From: Bacillota bacterium
GTDB lineage: Bacteria > Bacillota > Clostridia > Christensenellales > SZUA-584
Length of the DNA: 7,695 nucleotides
NCBI GenBank assembly: GCA_023416745.1
Contig: JAEZHF010000076.1
Coordinates: forward strand, 1-7,695
Direction of reading: 5' to 3'
In this document: in pieces, positions 1 through 4,989 of the stretch
Layout of the letters: each line of letters opens with the position of its first letter
Position numbering within the stretch: the stretch's first letter is position 1
The notes under the pieces: model-generated
Told to the model about the DNA's origin: nothing
Databases searched by the model: none
Seen by the model: the letters and a program-made list of their open reading frames with translations, nothing else
Made by a program: the position numbers and the translations under genes

Positions 1-239
1 ATGATGGACAAATCTACAGGCTTGCCGTCTGTCAGTGATGTCTGGCGCGATGAGCTTCCGCCAACGACCATCACGACCTCGCCCTCACCCGCTCCCACTG
101 TATCAATGGCGACGAGCGGCTGCCCCTTTTCCGCAAATGTGGCAATATCGATGGGCACCACAAGCAGCAGCTTCAAGCCTGAAAGCCTTTCGGATTTGGT
201 GGTGCTCACCACGTTGCCTCTCACTCTGGCCAGATTCAT
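1..239 (-). CDS. eutN: EutN/CcmL/PduN-family microcompartment vertex protein (3' end cut by window)
   Basis: This reads right to left from an ATG at 239-237. AAGGAG at 252-247 lies 7 nt upstream. The 79 visible codons begin MNLARVRGNVVSTTKSERL, followed by GLKLLLVVPID, then an AIDTVGAGEGEVVMVVGGSS stretch and finally KPVDLSI at the edge. This is the family pattern: a short beta-barrel with the G-x-V-V-(A/S)-T-x-K opening, the G-A-G-x-G-(E/D)-x-V loop and the P-V-D C-terminal strand. Family members are about 85-100 residues and form pentamers that cap the vertices of the polyhedral shell, so only the last few residues are missing. It follows the 215-codon gene by 57 nt in the same direction and is surely in the pduL operon. 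The exact subtype (EutN, PduN or CcmL) cannot be told from this fragment; a carboxysome is unlikely given pduL. Confidence 0.92.
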   Translation of the reverse strand, partial: MNLARVRGNVVSTTKSERLSGLKLLLVVPIDIATFAEKGQPLVAIDTVGAGEGEVVMVVGGSSSRQTSLTDGKPVDLSI

Positions 240-256
240 ATCGTTTCTCCTTTTTA

Positions 257-283
257 CCCCAAAAAGCCTTCGTCTTTTCGGGG
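257..283 (-). other. Intercistronic hairpin just upstream of the eutN-type gene
   Basis: On the mRNA (minus) strand CCCCGAAAAG (283-274) pairs with CTTTTTGGGG (266-257), giving a 10-bp stem with one G-T wobble and a 7-nt loop. No U-tract follows; the transcript runs straight into the AAGGAG of the shell gene. It is therefore not a standard terminator. It could be an mRNA processing or stability element that sets the shell vertex protein level separately from the upstream enzymes. The structure is visible; the role is inference. Confidence 0.5.
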
Positions 284-296
284 ACCCCATTTTCCG

Positions 297-944
297 TTAT
301 ATATCGATAGCGATGCCCTTATCGGCGGCGGCGTCCCGCGCAAGCGGGGTCACAATCGCGCCGGGGGCGCACTGCAGCCGCGCAACACCGCGCTTGGCCG
401 CTTCGTTGACTTCAAACTCCGTAATCAGCGCGTACCCTTCGTCCGGCTTAGCGCCCAGGTACACCACTTCCGCGCCCATATCGCGCACCGCGTCTACTGC
501 GGCAATCACCTTTTCGTACAGCGTGCCCCGCTTGAACTTGGGCGGCTGGAAGTCCAGCAGCACCGTGGCCTTCTTGCCGTCCAGCAGCGCCTTCTCAAAC
601 ATCACCGCAGCGAAATGTGCATCGTCGCCCTGGGCGACCGCAGTCAGCAGCGACAGCGACGGTGCGACCAGCACCACTTCCTCCGCATCGCGCAGCGTGC
701 GCAGCAAAGCCTTCTTGTCATCCGCTGTGTCCACGCGTTTCGAGTCGATGTCAGCCAAAGGCTCGGCGTCTCCGAACAGCGCCGCGCAGGCTTTGCGCGC
801 TGAGAGGTATTCAGCTGCCTCCGCCGCATATGCGCTGTAACCCGGAACGAGCGCAATCGCCCGGCAATCGCCGAAGCCGGTGAGCCGCCGGATAACCTCC
901 AGCACTATTCTTTTGATAAGCTCCTTGAGCTGATTCTCGTCCAA
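297..944 (-). CDS. BMC-associated protein with encapsulation-peptide-like N-terminus, possibly flavoprotein-like
   Basis: This 215-residue protein starts at TTG (944-942), 8 nt after AAAAGG (958-953); no ATG or GTG gives a better start. Residues 1-21 (MDENQLKELIKRIVLEVIRR plus L) form an amphipathic helix of the kind that targets cargo enzymes to microcompartment shells. The body looks like an alpha/beta fold: strand RAIALVPGYSAY near residue 28, then VVLVAPSLSLLTAVAQGD near 90, KATVLLDFQPPKF near 124, and a C-terminal GAIVTPLARDAAADKGI. The APSLSLLTAVAQG stretch resembles the cofactor loop of HFCD-type flavoproteins (Pfam Flavoprotein), and proteins annotated that way occur beside pduL and eutN in some BMC loci. 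That similarity is weak and from memory. It sits 29 nt after pduL and 57 nt before the shell gene, so it is very probably lumenal. The reaction is unknown. Confidence 0.8.
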   Translation of the reverse strand: MDENQLKELIKRIVLEVIRRLTGFGDCRAIALVPGYSAYAAEAAEYLSARKACAALFGDAEPLADIDSKRVDTADDKKALLRTLRDAEEVVLVAPSLSLLTAVAQGDDAHFAAVMFEKALLDGKKATVLLDFQPPKFKRGTLYEKVIAAVDAVRDMGAEVVYLGAKPDEGYALITEFEVNEAAKRGVARLQCAPGAIVTPLARDAAADKGIAIDI

Positions 945-973
945 ACTATTTACCTTTTATGTATACTTGGGCT

Positions 974-1612
974 TTATCTGATGATCTCCAGCAAGTCTCC
1001 GTTGCTGAGCATTGCCGCGTTGGCTTCGTCGGTGTCCAGATGCACCTCCAGACTGTGCCCGTCGCCGCTGCGCACCACTACGTTGCCGAATGTCGTTTCC
1101 CTGACTCCGCTCTTTTTAACGGAAATGATCTGCCCATCCGTGAGACCGTAGGCTGCCGCTTCTTCCTTGGATATATGCAGATGCCGTGCTGCGATGATAA
1201 CACCCTGCGGCAGCTCCACGCTGCCCTTGGGCCCCACCAGCTTCGCGCCGGGCGTCTCTGCCAGCGCCGCGCCTGACATGCGCACCACCTGCTTGAACCC
1301 CAGCTTGATGGCATCCGTCACCGAAAGCTCAATCTGCGTTTCCTTGCGCGCCGGCCCCAGCACACGCACGCCGGTGATGCTGCCGCGCGGCCCGACGATG
1401 TCCACCTTCTCTTCGGCGGCGAACTGCCCCGGCTGCGAAAGCGGCCTCATGGGCTTTAGGGCATAGCCTTCGCCAAACAGCGTGGCCACATCTTTTTCAC
1501 TGACATGAATATGGCGCGCCGAAGCCGCTGCCGGGACGTAGTATTCCCCCCGCGCCGCCGCCTGCATGCAGACCGCCAGTGTCACCGCACGTTGTATTGA
1601 GCCTTTGTCCAT
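974..1612 (-). CDS. pduL: PduL phosphate propanoyltransferase (microcompartment phosphotransacylase)
   Basis: This 212-residue protein carries the two repeated zinc-binding motifs of PduL, SARHIHVS (31-38) and AARHLHIS (141-148). It also has LSQPGQFA (58-65), the TQIELS strand with Glu95 and HLDTDEAN (191-198); their acidic and histidine side chains are the remaining metal ligands expected in the family. PduL transfers the acyl group of an acyl-CoA, such as propionyl- or acetyl-CoA, to phosphate. The reaction regenerates CoA inside the shell and gives an acyl phosphate for ATP synthesis. Residues 1-20 (MDKGSIQRAVTLAVCMQAAA) form a short helix before the catalytic domain and may be the encapsulation peptide. 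The ATG at 1612-1610 has AAAGGA (1627-1622) 9 nt upstream. It is the first gene of the visible operon, with about 400 bp of control DNA before it. The aldehyde dehydrogenase and signature enzyme of the compartment are not in the window. Confidence 0.96.
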   Translation of the reverse strand: MDKGSIQRAVTLAVCMQAAARGEYYVPAAASARHIHVSEKDVATLFGEGYALKPMRPLSQPGQFAAEEKVDIVGPRGSITGVRVLGPARKETQIELSVTDAIKLGFKQVVRMSGAALAETPGAKLVGPKGSVELPQGVIIAARHLHISKEEAAAYGLTDGQIISVKKSGVRETTFGNVVVRSGDGHSLEVHLDTDEANAAMLSNGDLLEIIR

Positions 1613-1654
1613 ACTCCATTATCCTTTCAATACCCCAAGACACAAACGCAAGTC

Positions 1655-1668
1655 GCAATTGCCATGCC
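1655..1668 (-). promoter_or_regulatory. Candidate sigma-54 (-24/-12) promoter for the pduL operon
   Basis: The minus strand has GGCATGGCAATTGC, which contains GG, ten bases and GC as required by sigma-54. Against the consensus TGGCACGR-N3-TTGCW, the site GGGCATGG-CAA-TTGCG keeps GGCA, the following G-R pair and TTGC. It differs at the first T, the C of GGCAC and the final W. Transcription would start near 1643, about 30 nt before the pduL ATG. No convincing TTGACA/TATAAT pair is visible on this strand in the same gap. One such match in 400 bp could be chance. Confidence 0.35.
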
Positions 1669-1680
1669 CTCTGGCACAAC

Positions 1681-1707
1681 TTGTATTGCCACTTGTATCA
1701 ATTGTAT
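1681..1707. repeat. Three direct TTGTAT repeats upstream of pduL (possible regulator site)
   Basis: TTGTAT occurs at 1681-1686, 1693-1698 and 1702-1707. The first two share ACTTGTAT and the last two share TTGTATC. TTGTATCAA (1693-1701) is an imperfect dyad resembling half-sites of GntR-type operators. The cluster lies just upstream of the candidate -24/-12 promoter. A binding site for the operon's regulator is an inference; no regulator gene is in the window. Confidence 0.3.
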
Positions 1708-1845
1708 CTGACATTTGATTTATTCGACGTGTTGTTGAAAAATCCTTTATTTTTTTTCACAATTTATAAAATAATATCTGGAGACTCCTATTGAGATTGT
1801 TTTATAGGTTCTCTTAAGCCAAAGTGTTGTTTTTCCGAAGGAGAC

Positions 1846-1881
1846 CGCCCTGGAAAAGTCGGGGCGTTTAATGTTTCGCCC
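1846..1881. other. Two mutually exclusive hairpins after the DHFR-like gene
   Basis: CGCCCTG (1846-1852) pairs with CGGGGCG (1860-1866) around the loop GAAAAGT, with one wobble. The same GGGCG (1862-1866) can instead pair with CGCCC (1877-1881). On the minus strand the first hairpin begins 2 nt after the stop codon at 1868 and is not followed by a U-tract. On the plus strand it is followed by TTTAATGTTT. It could be a weak end-of-transcript structure for the minus-strand operon. Confidence 0.3.
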
Positions 1882-2008
1882 ATCGTTCCAGCAGCTGATA
1901 CCTCATGCTCCACCGCAGGAAGCCTGTCTCAATAGGCGGCTCAGTGCAGGAGATGTTTGTCCGTGTCCGGCATGTTCGTCCTGCGTGTAAGCCGCGACGA
2001 TCAGGCAT
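1868..2008 (-). CDS. Possible 46-codon small ORF or gene remnant after the DHFR-like gene
   Basis: An ATG at 2008-2006, 4 nt after the stop of the RibD-C/DHFR-like gene, opens a 46-codon frame. It ends PPIETGFLRWSMRYQLLERW plus AKH, which reads like a real protein C-terminus rather than random sequence, and has cysteines in TCRTRTNISC upstream. There is no clear ribosome binding site, so it would need translational coupling. I do not recognise it. It could equally be the decayed tail of a lost gene or chance. A hairpin begins 2 nt after its stop codon. Confidence 0.2.
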   Translation of the reverse strand: MPDRRGLHAGRTCRTRTNISCTEPPIETGFLRWSMRYQLLERWAKH

Positions 2009-2012
2009 GCCG

Positions 2013-2564
2013 TTAACGAACAGGCACGTATCGGAGCACCACGACGCCGGAACCGAAGGGTTTGGTCTCGACCAGCTTAAGATTCAGCCGATGGCGAACT
2101 CCTCCCAATAATCTGGGGCCGCATCCGGCTACGATTGGCTGTATCAGAAGGTGATACTCATCCACCAACCCTAATTGTGCCAGAGTGGAGCCGAGGCCGG
2201 GACCGCCGTTAACGAGCAGGTTCTTCCCTTGCGCCGTAAGCTGTGGCACCTCCTCGGAAACAGGCCCCTTCAACAAGAAAGAGTTCTGCCACAACACTTG
2301 GTCCAGCGTTCGCGAGACAACGTACTTGGGTTTTTGACTGATCTTGTGGGCAAAGTCGACCTCGAATTGAGAGCCGACGCCGCTGCTGGCTATGGCTGGC
2401 CAAGTACTCTCCATCAGCTGGTAGATAACACGCCCAAAAAGCAGACCATCCGACTGGTCTATCAGATCCACCGCATACTGGTGGAGCTCCTCATCAGCAA
2501 TCCCCTGCGTGTGGTCACAGCAGCCGTCCAGTGTCACATTCATCATCAGAATAACACGTCCCAT
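2013..2564 (-). CDS. Dihydrofolate reductase family (RibD C-terminal domain-like) protein
   Basis: This 183-residue protein is a single RibD-C/DHFR-fold domain. It opens MGRVILMMNVTLDGCCDHTQ, the first strand and nucleotide-binding loop that the family shows as a V-x-x-S-L-D-G pattern. GLLFGRVIYQLM lies near residue 40 and KYVVSRTL near 80. The C-terminal half has LLVNGGPGLGSTLAQLGLVD, then EYHLLIQPIVAGCGPRLLGG, the family NADPH-site and closing-strand pattern. Length is normal for stand-alone members (about 175-190). The family is related to the riboflavin reductase RibD-C but members like this usually have unknown substrates, so neither folate nor riboflavin reduction should be assumed. The ATG at 2564-2562 is 6 nt after AAAGGAGG (2578-2571), a very strong site. 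It lies 47 nt after the Dabb gene, probably in the cobT operon, with a possible promoter of its own. Confidence 0.9.
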   Translation of the reverse strand: MGRVILMMNVTLDGCCDHTQGIADEELHQYAVDLIDQSDGLLFGRVIYQLMESTWPAIASSGVGSQFEVDFAHKISQKPKYVVSRTLDQVLWQNSFLLKGPVSEEVPQLTAQGKNLLVNGGPGLGSTLAQLGLVDEYHLLIQPIVAGCGPRLLGGVRHRLNLKLVETKPFGSGVVVLRYVPVR

Positions 2565-2584
2565 ATGCAGCCTCCTTTAAGCTT

Positions 2585-2605
2585 TTTATAACATAGCATT
2601 ATAAA
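2585..2605 (-). promoter_or_regulatory. Inverted repeat with extended -10 promoter before the DHFR-like gene
   Basis: TTTATAA (2585-2591) and TTATAAA (2599-2605) form a perfect 7-bp inverted repeat with a 7-bp spacer. On the minus strand the distal arm creates TG-T-TATAAA (2593-2585), an extended -10 box, but no good -35 is seen. A start near 2578 would leave only a very short leader before AAAGGAGG. It could be a promoter with an operator, or an AT-rich spacer whose symmetry is accidental. Confidence 0.35.
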
Positions 2606-2611
2606 GGCGCT

Positions 2612-2899
2612 TCAGGCGCGCTCGTAATCCACGGCAACGGAAGTCTCCACGATGCTGTGCATGAACTGGCGCACCGGCTGATGCAGCTCGTGTGCGTCAT
2701 ACACCTTATAATCGTCCATATTATCAAAATCCACGATTAGTATGATATCATACGAACGCAGACTTTTCAGGCTGTCCAGCCCCACCTCGATATTCCTGAC
2801 TTCTGATATGGCTGTGAGCGACATGAGCCGCTGTTTGGCCTCTGCCGCCTTGTCCTTTTCCTCCGCCCTCAACCGAAAACACACCACATGTCTGAACAT
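2612..2899 (-). CDS. Dabb (stress-responsive alpha/beta-barrel) domain protein
   Basis: This 95-residue protein is one Dabb ferredoxin-like domain. It starts MFRHVVCFRLRAEEKDKAAE, matching the family opening M-x-(K/R)-H-(I/V)-V with His4. EVRNIEVGLDSLKSLRSYDI (about residues 33-52) is the evolved E-x-G-x-(D/N) region. Next come VDFDNMDDYKVYDAHELHQP and the closing strand SVAVDYERA. Dabb proteins usually form small dimeric barrels; most bacterial members have no assigned reaction. Some relatives act on polyketides or aromatic compounds, which does not establish a function here. The ATG at 2899-2897 has AAGGAG (2911-2906) 6 nt upstream, and the gene begins 14 nt after the cobT stop, so the two are co-transcribed. 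Confidence 0.9.
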   Translation of the reverse strand: MFRHVVCFRLRAEEKDKAAEAKQRLMSLTAISEVRNIEVGLDSLKSLRSYDIILIVDFDNMDDYKVYDAHELHQPVRQFMHSIVETSVAVDYERA

Positions 2900-2913
2900 A
2901 GATCTCTCCTTCT

Positions 2914-3972
2914 CTATTTGCGTATATCCACCAGCTTGGACGGGTCGATGCGCGCCTCAGCAAACGTCGCCATCTTCGTCAGCACCGCCGCCGCGCCGTC
3001 CAGCACGCCGAACATCAGCGGGCAGCCGCTGCCCTCGCCCAGCCGCATATCAAGATGCAGCGGCGCAGACAGCCCCAGCGCCTCCATAGCGATATCAAAG
3101 CCCGGCTCCGCGCTGTGGTGCGACGCAAACATGTACTCCGTCGCCGCCGGGTTCAGTCGGCCGGCTGCCAGCGCCGCTACCGCCGATATGAAGCCGTCGA
3201 TCACGACGGGCTGCTGCTTGTACGCCGCGCCGAGGAAGAACCCCGCCATCGCGGCGATGTCGAACCCGCCCAGGGCTGCCAGCACATCCAGCGTATTGTC
3301 CGGATCCGTCTTGTTGATCTCCAGCGCCAAGCGAACCACCTCGCGCTTTTTCGCCAGCTGCTCGTCCGTGATGCCCGCCCCGCGGCCCACCGCTTCCTCC
3401 GGCTCCGCCCCGGTCAGCGCGCACAGCACCGCTGATGACGTTGTCGTGTTGCAGATGCCCATCTCGCCGCAGCCCAGCAGGCGGTAGCCCTTTTCCCAAA
3501 GCGCTTCCGCCGCGTCGATGCCATGGGTGATCGCTTTGATGGCCTGCCCGATGTCCATCGCCGGCCCCTTGGCAATGCTGTGGGTACCGTCGCCCACGCG
3601 CTTGTCCTCGACACCCTTGTGCCCCGCAAAACTCCGAATGCCCAGATCATACACAAACACATCCGCTCCGGCAGAGGCTGCCAGCACACCCACACCCGTG
3701 ATGCCCTTGGTCATGTTCACAGCCTGCATCGCCGTCACGCTCTGCGGCACCGGCGAGATGCCCTCGTCCCACACGCCGTTGTCTGCCGCGAACACCGCGA
3801 TGGCCTTTTTCAGCGGCGGCAGCGCCGGCTTACCGAATATGCCCGCCAGACGTACCGCGTAGTCCTCCAGCTGTCCCAGACTGCCGATGGGCTTGACCAG
3901 TCCGTCAACCCGCTCCCGGGCTTTTTGGACAGCAGCCTCGGAAATATGTTTGATATTCATGATCCTTTTCAC
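2914..3972 (-). CDS. cobT: Nicotinate-nucleotide--dimethylbenzimidazole phosphoribosyltransferase
   Basis: CobT transfers ribose phosphate from nicotinate mononucleotide to 5,6-dimethylbenzimidazole or a related base, giving alpha-ribazole phosphate for the lower ligand of cobalamin. It acts in the cytoplasm. The 352-residue length is typical. Visible motifs are KPIGSLGQLE (27-36), AADNGVWDEGIS (62-73), the phosphate-site GCGEMGICNTTTSSA (167-181), ASHHSAEPG (283-291) and RLGEGSG (310-316), where Glu313 is the expected catalytic base. The GTG start at 3972-3970 is preferred because AAGGAG (3984-3979) lies 6 nt upstream; the ATG at 3960 has only a poorly placed site. No cobS, cobU or cobC and no cobalamin riboswitch lie beside it; the leader is too short for one. 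Downstream, 14 nt away, is the Dabb gene. A stand-alone cobT fits either lower-ligand salvage or a pathway split across the genome. Confidence 0.97.
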   Translation of the reverse strand: MKRIMNIKHISEAAVQKARERVDGLVKPIGSLGQLEDYAVRLAGIFGKPALPPLKKAIAVFAADNGVWDEGISPVPQSVTAMQAVNMTKGITGVGVLAASAGADVFVYDLGIRSFAGHKGVEDKRVGDGTHSIAKGPAMDIGQAIKAITHGIDAAEALWEKGYRLLGCGEMGICNTTTSSAVLCALTGAEPEEAVGRGAGITDEQLAKKREVVRLALEINKTDPDNTLDVLAALGGFDIAAMAGFFLGAAYKQQPVVIDGFISAVAALAAGRLNPAATEYMFASHHSAEPGFDIAMEALGLSAPLHLDMRLGEGSGCPLMFGVLDGAAAVLTKMATFAEARIDPSKLVDIRK

Positions 3973-4001
3973 GGGGTACTCCTTATATACTCTTTTCTAC
4001 C

Positions 4002-4030
4002 ATTCTACATCGCCGTTTTTACAATGACAA
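4002..4030 (-). promoter_or_regulatory. Sigma-A promoter for cobT
   Basis: On the minus strand TTGTCA (4030-4025) and TAGAAT (4007-4002) are separated by 17 nt, each one base from consensus. Transcription would start near 3995, leaving a leader of about 22 nt before the GTG start. The box overlaps an inverted repeat (GCCGTT 4012-4017 with AACGGC 4029-4034). Confidence 0.65.
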
Positions 4031-4034
4031 CGGC
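4012..4034. promoter_or_regulatory. Inverted repeat over the cobT promoter (possible operator)
   Basis: GCCGTT (4012-4017) and AACGGC (4029-4034) form a 6-bp perfect dyad with an 11-bp spacer. It covers the -35 box and most of the spacer of the cobT promoter. A repressor bound there would block cobT. No regulator gene is adjacent, and a dyad of this size can arise by chance. Confidence 0.35.
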
Positions 4035-4086
4035 TATATTTTTATGCCATGTCCAAAAAGCACGCCCTTTCCTTAACTATGTAGTC

Positions 4087-4115
4087 TTTGCATATGCGCT
4101 TGTGAATGCTATAAT
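4087..4115 (+). promoter_or_regulatory. Extended -10 sigma-A promoter for nfnAB
   Basis: TATAAT (4110-4115) is a perfect -10, preceded by TG at 4107-4108 as an extended -10. TTTGCA (4087-4092) is a weak -35 match at a 17-nt spacing. Transcription would start near 4122 and leave a leader of about 37 nt. It diverges from the cobT promoter. Confidence 0.75.
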
Positions 4116-4158
4116 AGATTAATTCATCAACTTTATCAATACAGCGAGGAGTTTGAAC

Positions 4159-4989
4159 GTGTACCGAATACTTAAGAAAGAGACGCTGAGCGAACAGGTT
4201 AAGCTCATGGTCATTGACGCGCCGCTGGTTGCCAAAAAAGCGCAGCCCGGGCAGTTTATCATACTGCGCGTCAATGAACAGGGCGAACGCATCCCGCTCA
4301 CCATTGCGGACTATGACGCCGTGGCCGGCACCATAACGATCATCTTCCAGGAAGTCGGCAAAACCACGCTGCAACTAGGGACGTTGAACGAAGGCGACAG
4401 CCTGCAGGATTTTGTCGGGCCGCTGGGAGAACCATCGCATTTTGACAGCAGCGTTAAAAAAGCCGCGGTCATCGGCGGCGGATTGGGCACGGCCATCGCG
4501 TACCCTCAGGCCAAGAAGCTGCATGCTATGGGCGCGAATGTCACCAGCATCATCGGCTTCCGCACTCAGGATCTGATCATACTCGAGAAGGAAGTGGGTG
4601 CCGTGTCCGACAAGCTGTTGGTGATGACGGATGACGGCAGCAACGGACGCAAGGGTTTTGTGACGGACGCGCTCAAAGCCGAGATAGAAGCGGGCGAGAA
4701 GTTCGATGTCGTCGTCGCCATCGGGCCGCTGATCATGATGAAATTCGTATCCAAGCTTACTAAAGAATACGGTATTAAAACCATCGTCAGCATGAACCCG
4801 GTGATGATCGACGGAACCGGCATGTGCGGCGGCTGCCGCGTGACCGTGGGCGGCAAGACCAAGTTCGCCTGCGTGGACGGGCCCGACTTCGATGGCCATG
4901 AGGTGGATTTCGACGAAGCGATGCGCCGTCAGGGCATGTATAAGAAGCAGGAAGGCGAGTCCTGCAACCTGTTCAAGGGGGTGGAGTAA
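4159..4989 (+). CDS. nfnA: NADH-dependent reduced ferredoxin:NADP+ oxidoreductase, small subunit (NfnA)
   Basis: This is the FAD and [2Fe-2S] subunit of the NfnAB transhydrogenase, also annotated as a sulfide/dihydroorotate dehydrogenase-like FAD/NAD-binding protein. The 276 residues start MYRILKKE at GTG 4159, 7 nt after GAGGAG (4146-4151); the TTG at 4153 is too close to that site. Motifs are AQPGQFIILRV (about 28-38), the flavin-binding RIPLTIADY near 47 and the NAD-binding VIGGGLGTAIAYPQ near 103. The C-terminal cluster site is CGGC (Cys223 and Cys226) with Cys238 in KFACVDG. The pairing with NfnB (its ATG follows the stop directly at TAAATG) points to electron bifurcation: NADPH oxidation coupled to reduction of NAD+ and ferredoxin, or the reverse. 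If it paired instead with a dihydroorotate dehydrogenase it would be PyrK-like, but no pyrD is present. Confidence 0.93.
   Translation: MYRILKKETLSEQVKLMVIDAPLVAKKAQPGQFIILRVNEQGERIPLTIADYDAVAGTITIIFQEVGKTTLQLGTLNEGDSLQDFVGPLGEPSHFDSSVKKAAVIGGGLGTAIAYPQAKKLHAMGANVTSIIGFRTQDLIILEKEVGAVSDKLLVMTDDGSNGRKGFVTDALKAEIEAGEKFDVVVAIGPLIMMKFVSKLTKEYGIKTIVSMNPVMIDGTGMCGGCRVTVGGKTKFACVDGPDFDGHEVDFDEAMRRQGMYKKQEGESCNLFKGVE

Noticed and set aside
1..840. A 279-codon open frame on the plus strand.
   Set aside because: It is antisense to the eutN-type gene and the 215-codon BMC gene, is low-complexity (Ser/Ala/Thr-rich), and shows no recognisable domain. It is a by-product of GC-rich codon bias.
1671..1690. 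TGGCACAACTTGTATTGCC on the plus strand as a sigma-54 promoter.
   Set aside because: The GG to GC spacing is 13 rather than 10 nt, and it would point away from pduL with no gene ahead on that strand.
3973..4158. A cobalamin riboswitch before cobT.
   Set aside because: The divergent gap is under 190 bp, the likely leader is about 22 nt, and no B12-box-like sequence is visible.
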